Assembly: GCF_039955095.1 (NCBI RefSeq)
Contig: NZ_CP154878.1
Location: 248,001 to 312,000, forward strand
From: Limosilactobacillus sp. WILCCON 0051
GTDB lineage: Bacteria > Bacillota > Bacilli > Lactobacillales > Lactobacillaceae
Length of the DNA: 64,000 nucleotides
Direction: 5' to 3'
The position numbers and the translations under genes were made by a program. The notes beneath the pieces are model-generated. The model had not been told where the DNA came from and made no database searches. It was given only the letters and a program-made list of their open reading frames with translations. Below, one piece after another: positions 1-13,128 of the stretch. Within the stretch, counting starts at the first letter, position 1; every line of letters starts with the position of its first letter.

Positions 1-639
1 AAGGGCTATATGAAAAATCCACATGTCAATCTGCCATTGAACGATGCTGGCAAGATTGATGTTGCCGGTGCGGTTGGCCGCCAAGGAACGCTTTCGGTAA
101 CAACGATGACGCCAGGCGACAAGACGCCTTATACCGGCGAGGTTGATCTGATCTCAGGCGAGCTGGGTGATGACTTTACCTACTATCTGGCCAAGTCAGA
201 ACAGATTCCCTCGGCAGTCGGCTTGTCGGTCTTTGTTGAAAAAGATGATTCGATTAAGGCAGCTGGTGGATTTATGGTCCAGGTAATGCCCGGTGCCAGC
301 GATGAGGCCATTACCAAACTGGAAACGGCCATTAAAGGCATGCCGAGAGTATCGGATCTGCTTTTGGAAGGCAAGACGCCAGAAGACATCCTGCATCTGC
401 TGTTCCCTGATGAAGAACTCAAGATGCTGCAGACGATGCCGGTATCATATGCCTGCCACTGCAACAAGAATCGTTTTGCACATGCCCTGGCAACAATCAA
501 ACCAGCTGATCTAAAGGAAATGATTGAACAAGACGAAGGTGCTGAAATCGTCTGCCAGTTCTGCGGCAAGAAGTATCAGTTTGACAAGCAGGACTTGGAA
601 GTAATCTTAAAGCAGGCTACCAGCAGCGACCAGGCATAG
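1..639 (+). CDS. hslO: Hsp33 redox-regulated chaperonin, 5' end cut by window edge
   Basis: Cytosolic holdase chaperone activated by oxidative unfolding. About 212 residues are visible and the frame is open to the first base (the window begins inside a KGYMKNPHV segment), so the family's first ~80 residues lie outside; the ATG at base 10 is an internal methionine. The C-terminal zinc switch is intact: a CxC pair (ACHCNKNR) followed about 30 residues later by CxxC (CQFCGKKY). The middle domain reads as standard Hsp33 (PLNDAGKIDVAGAVG). It precedes an MFS gene and dus-lysS; hslO next to dus and lysS is a common lactobacillar order. A rho-independent terminator follows. Assignment is secure; only the N-terminus is missing. 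Confidence 0.96.
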   Translation, partial: KGYMKNPHVNLPLNDAGKIDVAGAVGRQGTLSVTTMTPGDKTPYTGEVDLISGELGDDFTYYLAKSEQIPSAVGLSVFVEKDDSIKAAGGFMVQVMPGASDEAITKLETAIKGMPRVSDLLLEGKTPEDILHLLFPDEELKMLQTMPVSYACHCNKNRFAHALATIKPADLKEMIEQDEGAEIVCQFCGKKYQFDKQDLEVILKQATSSDQA

Positions 640-645
640 TCAATT

Positions 646-682
646 AAAATCCCGCGCTCATCAGCTGAGCCCGGGATTTTTT
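646..682 (+). terminator. Rho-independent terminator of hslO
   Basis: GC-rich stem (aaaatcccg paired with cgggatttt, with an inner gctcatcagctgagc palindrome) followed by a T-run, seven bases after the hslO stop. Confidence 0.85.
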
Positions 683-775
683 GTTGTTTTAGATATTTTT
701 AACAGCGAGCTGCCCGATCTTGATTGACATTTTGAATCTGACCACTGAAAATTAAGGCAATTTGTCAAAAGATGG

Positions 776-1966
776 GTGAACGATTTGAAAGACGATTTGT
801 TTAAATGGCTGGGCGGACTGGCCTTTCTAAATAACGTTGGCTATAGCTGCGTATGGCCGGTGACGACGATCTATATGCATGATCAGCTGCATCAGTCATT
901 GGTCCTGGCTGGGGTGGTTCTGCTGTGCTATTCCAGTGCCAACGTAATCGGCAGTATTGCAGCAGGCAGCCAATTTGATCGTGGGCATACGTTTGGCTTA
1001 AACCTTTTTGGCCAGCTGATTACGCTTCTGGCCGTAACGCTGTTGATCTTTATGCATGGCTGGCCAAGCTATCCCATTTTGTTATGCATTTTTGGTTTTG
1101 GCAATGGCTGGATTTTAACCTTGATCAATTCAATGGGTACCAGAGTCAAAAAATATCCCAGCGTTAAGGTCTTTAATCAACTTTATCTGGCCGAAAACAT
1201 CGGTCTGGTAGTCGGTACGGGACTGACTGGCTTTATCTATGAACAGGGAATTGGCTGGCTGTTTGCGCTGATTGCCGGGATCTATCTGGTCAGTCTGATT
1301 ATCGTTGGCATAAAGTTTGCTAAGGTTGAGCTGCATGGTGAGTGCCCAGTCAGACAAACTGGTACCGCATCAGCTGACCTGACTGGCAAGAGCAATCTTT
1401 TCGTAATCATCGTTTTGCTGCTCGGGCTGGTAGTCGTCTGGGTCATGTATGAACAGTGGATGAGCAATCTGGCAGTCTATCTAGCACGGTTCGGCATTTC
1501 AACGGGACGCTATGGCATGCTTTGGACGATCAATGGCATTTTGATCATTATTTTTCAGCTGCTGCTTGACTGGATTGGCCGCTACCATGCGACGCTTGAT
1601 CTTCAAGTGATTCTGGGAGCCTTTTTTATGGCTGGCTCGTTTATGCTGCTGCTTTTTGCGGCTCGCTATGGGCAGTTTGTCTTGGCGATGGTCGTGCTGA
1701 CGCTGGGCGAGTCGCTTTTGATTCCAGGAGTGCCGGCATATGTCAATCGCTTGTCGCCGGTTGTTCAAAAAGGGCGCGGACAAGGGATGGTCAATGCATT
1801 TTCATCGATTGGCAAGGCGATTGGTCCGCTGTTTGGCGGTTTGGTCATTGAAAGACTGGGCTATTTCAGGTTATTTGCAATCTGTACGGCCGCTGATCTG
1901 GTTGTCGGTATGATGATCGGAATAGTGCTGCTGATTTTACGTCGCAGACTGCAGACCTATGATTAA
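776..1966 (+). CDS. MFS transporter, 12 TM, substrate unknown
   Basis: Major facilitator superfamily membrane protein of 396 residues with about twelve hydrophobic segments. A motif-A-like loop (GSQFDRGHTFG, ~residues 63-73) lies between TM2 and TM3, and a second copy of the fold begins around residue 205 after a hydrophilic central loop. A GTG start is used (MNDLKDD) because it opens the longest frame with a conserved-looking N-terminus; the ribosome binding site is poor. The protein ends in a basic tail (RRRLQTYD). It is a single gene between hslO and dus. It resembles DHA1-type drug efflux permeases, but nothing in the sequence fixes the substrate. Confidence 0.8.
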   Translation: MNDLKDDLFKWLGGLAFLNNVGYSCVWPVTTIYMHDQLHQSLVLAGVVLLCYSSANVIGSIAAGSQFDRGHTFGLNLFGQLITLLAVTLLIFMHGWPSYPILLCIFGFGNGWILTLINSMGTRVKKYPSVKVFNQLYLAENIGLVVGTGLTGFIYEQGIGWLFALIAGIYLVSLIIVGIKFAKVELHGECPVRQTGTASADLTGKSNLFVIIVLLLGLVVVWVMYEQWMSNLAVYLARFGISTGRYGMLWTINGILIIIFQLLLDWIGRYHATLDLQVILGAFFMAGSFMLLLFAARYGQFVLAMVVLTLGESLLIPGVPAYVNRLSPVVQKGRGQGMVNAFSSIGKAIGPLFGGLVIERLGYFRLFAICTAADLVVGMMIGIVLLILRRRLQTYD

Positions 1967-1989
1967 ATTGGAATTGCTGAGGGTCTGGC

Positions 1990-2019
1990 TTGCTAATGTG
2001 GCAATGATTAGGCTACAAT
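1990..2019 (+). promoter_or_regulatory. Promoter of dus-lysS
   Basis: TTGCTA (1990-1995), 18 bp, TACAAT (2014-2019), about 34 bp upstream of the dus start. No terminator is visible between the MFS gene and this site, so read-through is also possible. Confidence 0.5.
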
Positions 2020-2052
2020 CGTTTTGATTGCAATTTTAAGGAGGATATTTTT

Positions 2053-3090
2053 GTGGAATGGCAAATTGGCAATGTCACGATTCCCAATCAAGTCGTAGTA
2101 GCTCCCATGGCTGGAGTTACCAATTCTGCGTTCCGCGTCATCTGTAAAAAGTTTGGCGCTGGCTACGTGGTCTGCGAAATGATTTCTGATCGCGGCATTA
2201 TGTACCACAACAAAAAGACCCTGTCGATGCTGAAGGTTGAGCCGATCGAACATCCGATGGGCATTCAGATTTTTGGTGGTACAAAAGAGACTTTGGTTCA
2301 AGCAGCCAAATTCATCGATGAAAATACCGAAGCTGATGTGATTGACATCAACATGGGCTGTCCAGTCAACAAAGTCGTTAACACCGATGCCGGAGCAAAA
2401 TGGCTGTTGGATCCAAATAAAGTCTATGAAATGGTTTCTTATGTCGTTGATGCCGTTAAAAAACCAGTTACGGTCAAAATGCGGATCGGCTGGGATGACA
2501 AGCACATCTATGCCGTCGAAAACGCCTTGGCAGCCGAGCGTGCCGGTGCCCAGGCAATCGCCATGCATGGTCGAACTCGCAAACAGATGTATACAGGTCA
2601 CGCGGATTGGAATATCCTAAAAGAAGTGGCCAATGCATTGACGATTCCGTTTATGGGCAATGGTGACGTTAAAACGCCAGAAGATGCCAAACGGATGCTG
2701 GATGAGACGGGAGCAACCGCAGTCATGATTGGTCGGGCAGCAATGGGTAATCCATGGATGCTTAAGCGGACGGCTCATTATCTGGAAACGGGTGAACTGC
2801 TTCCAGAAGCTACGCCAGAGCAAAAAATCGCGATGGCCAAGGAGCACTTGGCTGGCTTGGTAGAATTAAAAGGCGAGCATGTTGGCGTTCGTGAGTTCCG
2901 GGGACAATCAACCTTCTACATCAAGGGAATTCCCCGGGCGGCCAGAACAAAGGCAGCGTTGGTTGAAGCAGAAACGCAGCAGGAAATGATTGATATTTTC
3001 GATCGCTTCTTGGAGGAAACACAAAAGCGGGCGGCACAGCAAGCGATGCATCGTGCTCAACGCCAGGCAAAAATTGAGGAGGAAGACTAG
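2053..3090 (+). CDS. dus: tRNA-dihydrouridine synthase (DusB family)
   Basis: FMN-dependent reductase that converts uridines in the tRNA D-loop to dihydrouridine; TIM barrel, cytosolic. 345 residues, typical length. Visible: the N-terminal [14 protein letters not shown] segment, the catalytic-cysteine motif [10 protein letters not shown] at ~97-106, the flavin phosphate loop ([10 protein letters not shown]) and [13 protein letters not shown] start, set by a strong AAGGAGG seven to ten bases upstream. The TAG stop overlaps the lysS start by one base, so the two genes are translationally coupled. The C-terminal ~25 residues are Gln/Arg/Glu rich. Confidence 0.95.
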   Translation: MEWQIGNVTIPNQVVVAPMAGVTNSAFRVICKKFGAGYVVCEMISDRGIMYHNKKTLSMLKVEPIEHPMGIQIFGGTKETLVQAAKFIDENTEADVIDINMGCPVNKVVNTDAGAKWLLDPNKVYEMVSYVVDAVKKPVTVKMRIGWDDKHIYAVENALAAERAGAQAIAMHGRTRKQMYTGHADWNILKEVANALTIPFMGNGDVKTPEDAKRMLDETGATAVMIGRAAMGNPWMLKRTAHYLETGELLPEATPEQKIAMAKEHLAGLVELKGEHVGVREFRGQSTFYIKGIPRAARTKAALVEAETQQEMIDIFDRFLEETQKRAAQQAMHRAQRQAKIEEED

Positions 3091-4592
3091 TGTCACAAGA
3101 ACTGGATCAAATGCGCGTTCGTCGCGAAAAGATGGATGAACTCAAAGCAGCAGGAATTGAACCGTTTGGCCGTCGCTACCATCGCGACCACTTGGCTCAG
3201 GATCTGCATGAACAATTTGATCAGGTAGATAAAGATGAGCTGCTTGAACAAGAAAACATGGTCAGCATTGCCGGCCGAATGATGCGCAAACGCAGCAGCG
3301 GTAAGGCAGGCTTTGCGGATTTCGTTGATCGGACGGGCAAAATTCAGGTCTACGCGCGCAAAGATATGGTTGGCGATGAACAATACCATATCTTTAAGCG
3401 GGCCGATCTTGGCGACTTCATGGGGATCAAAGGTGACGTCATCAAGACCAACACCGGTGAACTGACGATTCGTGCGCGTGAGATTACCTTTCTGTCTAAG
3501 GCTTTGCGGCCACTGCCAAACAAATGGGAAGGGGTTAAGGATCCAGAAACCATCTATCGTCAGCGTTACCTGGATCTGATTGCCAACCCAGAAAGCTTTA
3601 AGCGTTTCCACCAACGGACGGCGATTATCAAGGCAATTCGTAAGTACATGGATGACCATGGCTTTACCGAGGTCGAAACGCCAATCCTGAATACCCAGGC
3701 TGGTGGTGCCAATGCACGGCCATTTATTACGCACCATAATGCCTTAAACATTGACATGTATCTGCGGATTGCGACGGAGCTTTACCTGAAGCGGCTGATC
3801 GTCGGAGGCTTTGAACGGGTCTATGAACTGGGACGGGTCTTTCGTAATGAAGGGATGGACCTGCAGCATAATCCAGAATTTACAACGATTGAAACCTATG
3901 CCGCTTATTGGGATCTGTGGGATGTCATGGATGAAACGGAAGGTATCATTAAGGCGGCTGCCAAGGTAGTCTCTGATGATGGCAAGATTACCTATCAAGG
4001 CACTGAGATTGACCTTGGCGGCGAATTCAAGCGGATTACGATGAACGATGCCGTTAAGGAACAGACGGGCATTGACTTTAAGGAAATCGAAACTGATGAG
4101 GAAGCTCGTCAGCTGGCGGCAGAAAAGCACGTTAAGTATGAAAAATGGTGGTCAAAAGGTCATATTCTGAGTGCCTTCTTTGACGAATTCGTTGAAGACA
4201 CTTTGATTCAGCCAACGTTTATCTATGAGTTCCCTGTTGAGGTATCGCCACTGGCTAAGCGGAACCAAGAAAATCCTGAAATGGCAGACCGGTTTGAACT
4301 TTACATTGCTGGCGGCGAAATGGGCAATGCTTTTAGCGAACTGAACGATCCAATCGACCAAAAGTATCGTTTTGAAATGCAGGCCAAGGAAAAGGCTAAT
4401 GGCAACGATGAGGCCGAACCGGTTGATCTGGACTATGTTGAGGCGTTGGAATACGGGATGCCGCCAACTGGTGGTCTGGGGATCGGTATCGATCGTTTGG
4501 TAATGCTTTTGACGGATGCCAAGTCGATTCGTGACGTTATTCTCTTCCCAACGATGCGTCCAGAAAAGACTGCTGATGAAGAAGAAAAATAA
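3090..4592 (+). CDS. lysS: Lysyl-tRNA synthetase, class II
   Basis: Charges tRNA-Lys with lysine in the cytosol. 500 residues, typical for class II LysRS. N-terminal OB-fold anticodon-binding domain (~55-160; [28 protein letters not shown]), then the catalytic domain with motif 1 (~175-200), motif 2 ([12 protein letters not shown] followed by HNPEFTTIE) and motif 3 ([15 protein letters not shown]). GTG start overlapping the dus stop by one base, with the ribosome binding site inside the dus 3' end (gaggaggaag). lysS directly upstream of a ribosomal RNA operon is the usual order in this genus. Confidence 0.98.
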   Translation: MSQELDQMRVRREKMDELKAAGIEPFGRRYHRDHLAQDLHEQFDQVDKDELLEQENMVSIAGRMMRKRSSGKAGFADFVDRTGKIQVYARKDMVGDEQYHIFKRADLGDFMGIKGDVIKTNTGELTIRAREITFLSKALRPLPNKWEGVKDPETIYRQRYLDLIANPESFKRFHQRTAIIKAIRKYMDDHGFTEVETPILNTQAGGANARPFITHHNALNIDMYLRIATELYLKRLIVGGFERVYELGRVFRNEGMDLQHNPEFTTIETYAAYWDLWDVMDETEGIIKAAAKVVSDDGKITYQGTEIDLGGEFKRITMNDAVKEQTGIDFKEIETDEEARQLAAEKHVKYEKWWSKGHILSAFFDEFVEDTLIQPTFIYEFPVEVSPLAKRNQENPEMADRFELYIAGGEMGNAFSELNDPIDQKYRFEMQAKEKANGNDEAEPVDLDYVEALEYGMPPTGGLGIGIDRLVMLLTDAKSIRDVILFPTMRPEKTADEEEK

Positions 4593-4605
4593 TATTTAGC
4601 ACACT

Positions 4606-4640
4606 AAAAACACGTTTGCAGATTTGCAGCGTGTTTTTTT
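4606..4640 (+). terminator. Terminator after lysS
   Basis: Stem aaaaacacg/cgtgttttt, inner tgcag repeats, and a seven-T run. Confidence 0.85.
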
Positions 4641-5169
4641 GATATTGGAATTAATAATAAGCAGATGAGTCGTTGATAGGTTATAGATTTCAATCTGAAT
4701 ACCAGTGTGTCTTTAACCACTTTTTGTTCAGCCAATAACGAACTGTATTGGGTCTTATAGAGTGTTAGTTCGTAAACCTAAAATAGATTTAGAAAGTTTG
4801 AAAATAACGTTGACGAACCCTTAGGAAACCTGTATAGTATTTATTGTTGTCAAAGCGATTGGATAGCGGCTAGCTGTTCGGACGTTAATGATCAAGAAAA
4901 AACTTCTTGACATTACTTTGACAATTTGATATATTAATTAAGTCGCTGATTTGCTTGGCTTTGGAATTAAATAAAATTATGCTTGACAAGCAATTAGAGA
5001 TTTGATAAAATAATAAATGTTGTTGTTCAACAACATGGTAGACCTTTGAAAACTGAATACAGTTTCGACGAACACAAATGTGTAGGGTCATCAATCATTA
5101 CGATTGATGCAAAACATTTGCGAAGTCAATTCGCTTAATTTAAATTTGAGCTTTTCAAGTTCTTATATT
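4641..5169 (+). promoter_or_regulatory. rRNA operon leader with three tandem promoters
   Basis: Gene-free 530 bp. Three sigma-A promoters are readable: P1 TTGACG 4810-4815, 17 bp, TATAGT 4833-4838; P2 TTGACA 4907-4912, 17 bp, TATATT 4930-4935; P3 TTGACA 4983-4988, 17 bp, TAAAAT 5006-5011. A boxA-like segment (cctttgaaaactgaata, from 5043) follows. A 5' strand of the RNase III processing stalk, 5060-5086, pairs with 6766-6786 downstream of 16S. The upstream part (4660-4800) is AT-rich with a short cgaact/agttcg inverted repeat and holds no gene I can see. Confidence 0.85.
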
Positions 5170-9864
<4,695 letters not shown>

Positions 9865-9949
9865 AGTTTAGGGTGTTTCGATTGAACGTGAGAAGAATAG
9901 ATATTGTTTAGTTTTGAGAGTGCAAGCTCTCAGTCCTGAAAAGGATTAG

Positions 9950-10066
9950 TGTGGTGATGATGGCTTGAAGGATACACCTGTTCCCATGCCGAACACAGAA
10001 GTTAAGCTTCAACGCGCCGAAAGTAGTTGGGGGATCGCTCCCTGCGAGGATAGGGCATTGCCATGC
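9950..10066 (+). rRNA. 5S ribosomal RNA
   Basis: 117 nt, starting tgtggtgatgatggc and ending cattgccatgc. The two ends form helix I with G-U pairs, and the conserved gaacacagaagttaag core is present. It is 85 bp downstream of 23S. Confidence 0.95.
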
Positions 10067-10071
10067 ATTAT

Positions 10072-10144
10072 TCCGGCATAGCTCAGTTGGTAGAGCACCT
10101 GACTGTTAATCAGGTTGTCGTCAGTTCGAGTCTGACTGCCGGAG
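10072..10144 (+). tRNA. tRNA-Asn (GTT)
   Basis: 73-nt cloverleaf: acceptor tccggca/tgccgga, anticodon loop ctGTTaa, T-loop ttcgagt. It starts six bases after 5S and is presumably transcribed with the rRNA operon. CCA is not encoded. Confidence 0.96.
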
Positions 10145-10173
10145 TCATTGAAATACCAATCGGTATTTCTTTT

Positions 10174-10246
10174 GCCAACTTAGCTCAGCTGGTAGAGCAT
10201 CTCCCTCGTAAAGAGAAGGTCGTAGGTTCGACTCCTATAGTTGGCA
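10174..10246 (+). tRNA. tRNA-Thr (CGT)
   Basis: 73-nt cloverleaf: acceptor gccaact/agttggc, anticodon loop ctCGTaa, with one C-A mismatch next to the anticodon loop. It is the last gene of the rRNA operon. A small perfect hairpin (aaatacc/ggtattt, 10151-10168) separates it from tRNA-Asn. Confidence 0.95.
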
Positions 10247-10268
10247 TAATAAACATTCGTTAAGTGTT

Positions 10269-10321
10269 ACAAAGCTTGATTTATCAACGTTTTTCGTCGG
10301 TATATCAAGCTTTGTTTTTTA
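10269..10321 (+). terminator. rRNA operon terminator
   Basis: 12-bp perfect stem (acaaagcttgat/atcaagctttgt) followed by a T-run. Confidence 0.9.
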
Positions 10322-10380
10322 TTGCGAAAAGTGCTGCACACGGTTTGGCAAGAAAAACTCGAATCTACTAGTTATAACTG

Positions 10381-10425
10381 AAAAGCTCCGTGCTGGGCTG
10401 ATGCCCGAGATACGGAGCTTTTTAT
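10381..10425. terminator. Second terminator-like hairpin, usable on both strands
   Basis: 11-bp stem aaaagctccgt/acggagctttt with an inner gggc/gccc step and A/T runs on both sides. On the minus strand it lies just after the stop of the broken gene tail at 10422-10554, so it may once have terminated that gene. Confidence 0.7.
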
Positions 10426-10554
10426 TTTGGCCAGGCTTGACTCATCGCTTTTAACAGTGGCTGGACGGTATGACGCTCGCTTTTTAGATAGGTACCGTAA
10501 ATCTCCATTTGATTATTGGGATCGTCAATCTTGACCATAACGCGATCCCCACCT
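10422..10554 (-). pseudogene. Orphan C-terminal gene fragment abutting the IS end
   Basis: Read on the minus strand from the IS right end, an open frame gives 43 codons (GGDRVMVKIDDPNNQMEIYG, then a YLKSERH...QAWPK tail) and stops at TAA (10424-10422). Codon use and composition look coding. There is no start, and the sequence on the far side of the IS (past 12100) does not continue it. I do not recognise the family. It is probably the surviving tail of a gene disrupted and eroded by the IS; a chance open frame is less likely but possible. Confidence 0.4.
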
Positions 10555-10739
10555 GTCAACCACCATCGGCTAAAGTCGATGGCTTGTGGGCAAACACCCC
10601 TGTATTGAGTATCCGAACCACAATTTGCATAGATACGGACGATTTACTCAAACAGCCGCAGTTGCTTGAGCAGTGATCATCTAATTACCAATGCCTTTTA
10701 CATTCCCAGGTTGCCATAGGAATGAGCCTAGCTTTTTGA
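10555..10739 (-). ncRNA. Putative omega RNA region (tnpB 3' UTR and right end), copy 1
   Basis: TnpB proteins of IS200/IS605 elements use an RNA from the 3' end of tnpB and the element's right end, whose terminal bases outside the element act as guide (established for ISDra2-type TnpB). Here 185 non-coding bases follow tnpB and are strongly conserved between the two copies, ending in a ccatcg/cgatgg hairpin. The predicted guide would start at 10554 on the minus strand (aggtggggatcgcgttatgg). Confidence 0.5.
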
Positions 10740-11996
10740 CTAGGCTTTTTGTTGTTTCTGGAGTCCTTTTTCTAGAATATTTAGTGCTGCATTGTAATCA
10801 CGGATATGATGAACATGGCACTGTGGACATATCCATTCACGATCTGCCAGTGTCAGCTTTTCGGTTCCGTCACTCCCCATTACAAAACCGCAGTCATGAC
10901 AGGTTTGGGTCGTGTTTTTAGGGCTGACAGTGATAAATTGACGGTCATAGAGGTCGGCTTTGTATGACAACATGCTAAGAAAGGAACGCCAGCCAACATC
11001 ACTGATGCTCATTGCCAAGGCATGATTTTTTAGCAGATTCTTACTCCTTAATTCTTCGGCTACAACGAGATCTTGGTTCTTGATCAGTGCTGTAGACGTG
11101 CGCTGGAGAAAATCATGGCGGCGGTCAAATACCCGTGCATGGATCTTAGCGACTAACAAACGCTGCTTCTGGTAGTTTTTGCTTTCTCGCAAGGAACGCT
11201 GCTCTTTTTTAGCCCGGCGCTGGCGGCGTGAAAGAGTGCGCTGTGCTTTAGCTAATTTTCCCTTGATTGTTCGATAGTAGCGTGGGTTAGCGATGGTTCG
11301 ACCATCACTGACAGTCAGAAAGTTTTCTGTGTTTAGGTCAATGCCAATTTGCCGATTAGTGCGGCTAAGCTTAGAAACAAACGGTGTATCGGAACCTAAT
11401 TGCAGCGACAAAAAGAAGCGATCGGCAGCATCTTTGGAAATGGTTACCGTACCAATGCGTGTTTCGCCTTGACGATCCAATAGTCGCTGCTGAGCACCTT
11501 TGATCCGCAAACGTCCTAGTTTAGGCACCACAATATGTTTGCGGTCTTCAAAGCAGACGGTACCGTTGTCTAGCCGGGCCGTCTTTTGTTTTGGATATTG
11601 ACAGTTGGTCTGGTATCGCCAGGCATAGCTTTTACGATGAAATTTTGGCACACCGGCTTCATGAACCTTGCGAAAAGCGTTCCAAGCCTTGTGATAGTTT
11701 TGAATGGCATTAGCCTTAGCAAGACTGTCAATGCGCTTATCTTCTAAAAACTGGAAATGATTTGACATCTGCTTAGCGTTTTGACGAAGCTTTAGCTGTT
11801 GGATCCGATCTTGAACCGTATCAATCGACAGTTTTACTCGGTTTAATTGCCAGAGTTCTTTACCGATCGCAACCATCTCATTATAGACGAAACGACTGGC
11901 ATCGCTGTTAACCTTGATTATTTGTTTCTGGTAATCACTCGGATAGATACGAACCTTCAATCCATAATGATATTCTAACTGTGCCATTGACTTCAT
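10740..11996 (-). CDS. tnpB: TnpB, RNA-guided nuclease of IS605 type, copy 1
   Basis: 418 residues. N-terminal helix-turn-helix and oligonucleotide-binding part (~1-170), then a RuvC-like nuclease: first catalytic Asp in IGIDLNTENF (~residue 219), Glu in VVAEELRSKN (~306), and a C-terminal four-Cys zinc finger (CHDCGF and CPQCHVHH) followed by the last Asp in RDYNAALNIL. All catalytic positions are intact. The ATG start follows AAAGGAGGTG by seven bases. It is the only intact gene left in this element. It differs from copy 2 at a handful of residues (for example V/I at position 16 and S/P near 210). tnpB without tnpA cannot move by itself. Confidence 0.93.
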   Translation of the reverse strand: MKSMAQLEYHYGLKVRIYPSDYQKQIIKVNSDASRFVYNEMVAIGKELWQLNRVKLSIDTVQDRIQQLKLRQNAKQMSNHFQFLEDKRIDSLAKANAIQNYHKAWNAFRKVHEAGVPKFHRKSYAWRYQTNCQYPKQKTARLDNGTVCFEDRKHIVVPKLGRLRIKGAQQRLLDRQGETRIGTVTISKDAADRFFLSLQLGSDTPFVSKLSRTNRQIGIDLNTENFLTVSDGRTIANPRYYRTIKGKLAKAQRTLSRRQRRAKKEQRSLRESKNYQKQRLLVAKIHARVFDRRHDFLQRTSTALIKNQDLVVAEELRSKNLLKNHALAMSISDVGWRSFLSMLSYKADLYDRQFITVSPKNTTQTCHDCGFVMGSDGTEKLTLADREWICPQCHVHHIRDYNAALNILEKGLQKQQKA

Positions 11997-12060
11997 TTTT
12001 TCACCTCCTTTAATTGGATTATATCATCAGCTAATGCCTATGACGATTGAGGTGTTCTTA

Positions 12061-12070
12061 ATGACTAAAG
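12061..12070. repeat. Single copy of the 10-bp repeat at the tnpA deletion scar
   Basis: atgactaaag. In the full element (copy 2) the same ten bases occur at 33975-33984 and 34447-34456, 472 bp apart, which is the exact length missing here. On the element's strand the repeat includes the tnpA start codon. Confidence 0.85.
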
Positions 12071-12142
12071 TCACGGGATTTTCGGCTAGGCATAATTAAA
12101 CATTATTGGTGGTCTTTCTTAAGCATAATTAAAATTTGATGA

Positions 12143-12148
12143 TATAAT
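12143..12148 (+). promoter_or_regulatory. -10 box of the ywlG promoter
   Basis: TATAAT 31 bp upstream of the gene; the -35 region is weak. The 85 bp between the IS end and the gene hold nothing else recognisable. A cataattaaa motif at the IS edge (12091-12100) recurs about 30 bp away. Confidence 0.5.
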
Positions 12149-12178
12149 CACTTAAAAGACATAAGAGAGGCGAAAAAC

Positions 12179-12751
12179 ATGAGCGACGTGGATATTGAAG
12201 AGATTCGCTTGCTAACGAAAAAGGGACTCAATGAGCTGCTGGAACAGGCCCATCTGGAACCTGATGATCTGTTTGTCTTGGGCCTAAGTACCAGTGAGGT
12301 TCAAGGCAAGATGATCGGCAAGCATTCCAACATTGAAATTGGCCGGACGATCGTCAAAACGATTATTGAGACTTTAAAACCGCTGGGCGTTCATTTGGCC
12401 GTACAGGGATGCGAGCATTTAAACCGAGCGCTGGTGGTTGAAAAATCTGTTGCCAAGGCTAAAGGACTCGAGATCGTCAGTGTCTTCCCTCAGATCAATG
12501 CTGGTGGCGCTGGTCAGATTGCTGCCTTTGAAAACTTTACTGATCCCGTTGAAGTCGAACATGTTATTGCCAATGCTGGTATGGATATCGGCGATACGTT
12601 TATCGGCATGCATGTTAAGTTTGTCCAGGTGCCAGTTCGTACTTCGGTTAAGGAGATTGGTCAGGCCCACGTGACTTATCTGCGCACGCGGCCTAAATAT
12701 ATTGGCGGACCACGGGCAAAATACGAGTGGGATCCCTTCAATGAAAAATAA
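12179..12751 (+). CDS. ywlG: UPF0340 / YwlG family protein
   Basis: 190 residues, full length for the TIGR01440 (UPF0340) family found through Firmicutes. Visible family features: LSTSEVQGKMIGKHSN (~36-51), VQGCEHLNRA (~77-86), QINAGGAG (~103) and a conserved C-terminus RPKYIGGPRAKYEWDP. The cytosolic function is unknown; a thioesterase-like role has been suggested for the fold, but nothing here tests it. ATG start after AGAGAGGCG. Monocistronic, with a terminator behind. The IS copy 1 lies immediately upstream but its own promoter seems spared. Confidence 0.9.
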   Translation: MSDVDIEEIRLLTKKGLNELLEQAHLEPDDLFVLGLSTSEVQGKMIGKHSNIEIGRTIVKTIIETLKPLGVHLAVQGCEHLNRALVVEKSVAKAKGLEIVSVFPQINAGGAGQIAAFENFTDPVEVEHVIANAGMDIGDTFIGMHVKFVQVPVRTSVKEIGQAHVTYLRTRPKYIGGPRAKYEWDPFNEK

Positions 12752-12761
12752 AACGGAACAG

Positions 12762-12804
12762 GTGCTTGAAATTGTGCATGTGCATGATTTTAAGCACTTT
12801 TTTT
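12762..12804 (+). terminator. Terminator of ywlG
   Basis: Stem gtgctt/aagcac with an inner tgcatgtgca palindrome and an eight-T run. Confidence 0.8.
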
Positions 12805-12826
12805 AGTTAAAATCTCAATAGATAAT

Positions 12827-12945
12827 TGTTATCGCTTACAATTGTCTTTAATGATAATTTTATTAACTAACAATATAGATTAGCATTCAATTTTAAAATT
12901 TTGTGAACATTTATTACTTTTTAAGACGATGCGCAAACGATTTCA
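12827..12945. promoter_or_regulatory. Two cre-like sites upstream of dtpT
   Basis: 12827-12840 tgttatcgcttaca matches the CcpA cre consensus TGWAANCGNTNWCA at 13 of 14 positions; 12932-12945 cgcaaacgatttca matches 12 of 14. They lie 48-166 bp upstream of the dtpT -35 box in an AT-rich stretch with no gene. CcpA control of dtpT is an inference. Confidence 0.4.
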
Positions 12946-12992
12946 AAATGCCTTGATATCACGATTTACCTCTTGGAATACCGGCACTTGGT

Positions 12993-13022
12993 TTGACGGA
13001 ATGAAGATAAACAGTATATAAT
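12993..13022 (+). promoter_or_regulatory. Promoter of dtpT
   Basis: TTGACG (12993-12998), 18 bp, TATAAT (13017-13022), leaving a ~100-nt 5' leader. Confidence 0.75.
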
Positions 13023-13128
13023 AGTAAACGTTATTTTAAGGAAATTATTACTTTCCTTTAATCTTTTGACTTTTTCAATAATTTGACTGAGCTTTTATTA
13101 GATTCAATCAAAATTTGGAGGAAATGGA

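Larger units (their letters stand above)
10555..12094 (-). mobile_element. IS200/IS605-family element, copy 1, tnpA deleted
   Basis: 1540 bp, nearly identical to copy 2 (33951-35962, 2012 bp) but lacking 472 bp. The right end (10555) carries the imperfect palindrome ccatcg/cgatgg; the left end lies in gcctagcc at about 12094. The missing 472 bp hold all of tnpA except its first codons and one arm of the left-end hairpin, so this copy is probably immobile. The boundary of the loss is the single atgactaaag at 12061-12070, present twice in copy 2. Boundaries were set by comparing the two copies; a 3-6 bp ambiguity remains at the left end because both copies share tttaattat there. Confidence 0.9.

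Noticed and set aside
10063..10263. A 66-codon frame across tRNA-Asn and tRNA-Thr
   Set aside because: It reads through two tRNA genes and has no ribosome binding site.
12061..12096. Residual tnpA start in IS copy 1 as a new mini-gene
   Set aside because: The frame ATGACTAAAG... continues for about 12 codons only; it is the deletion scar.
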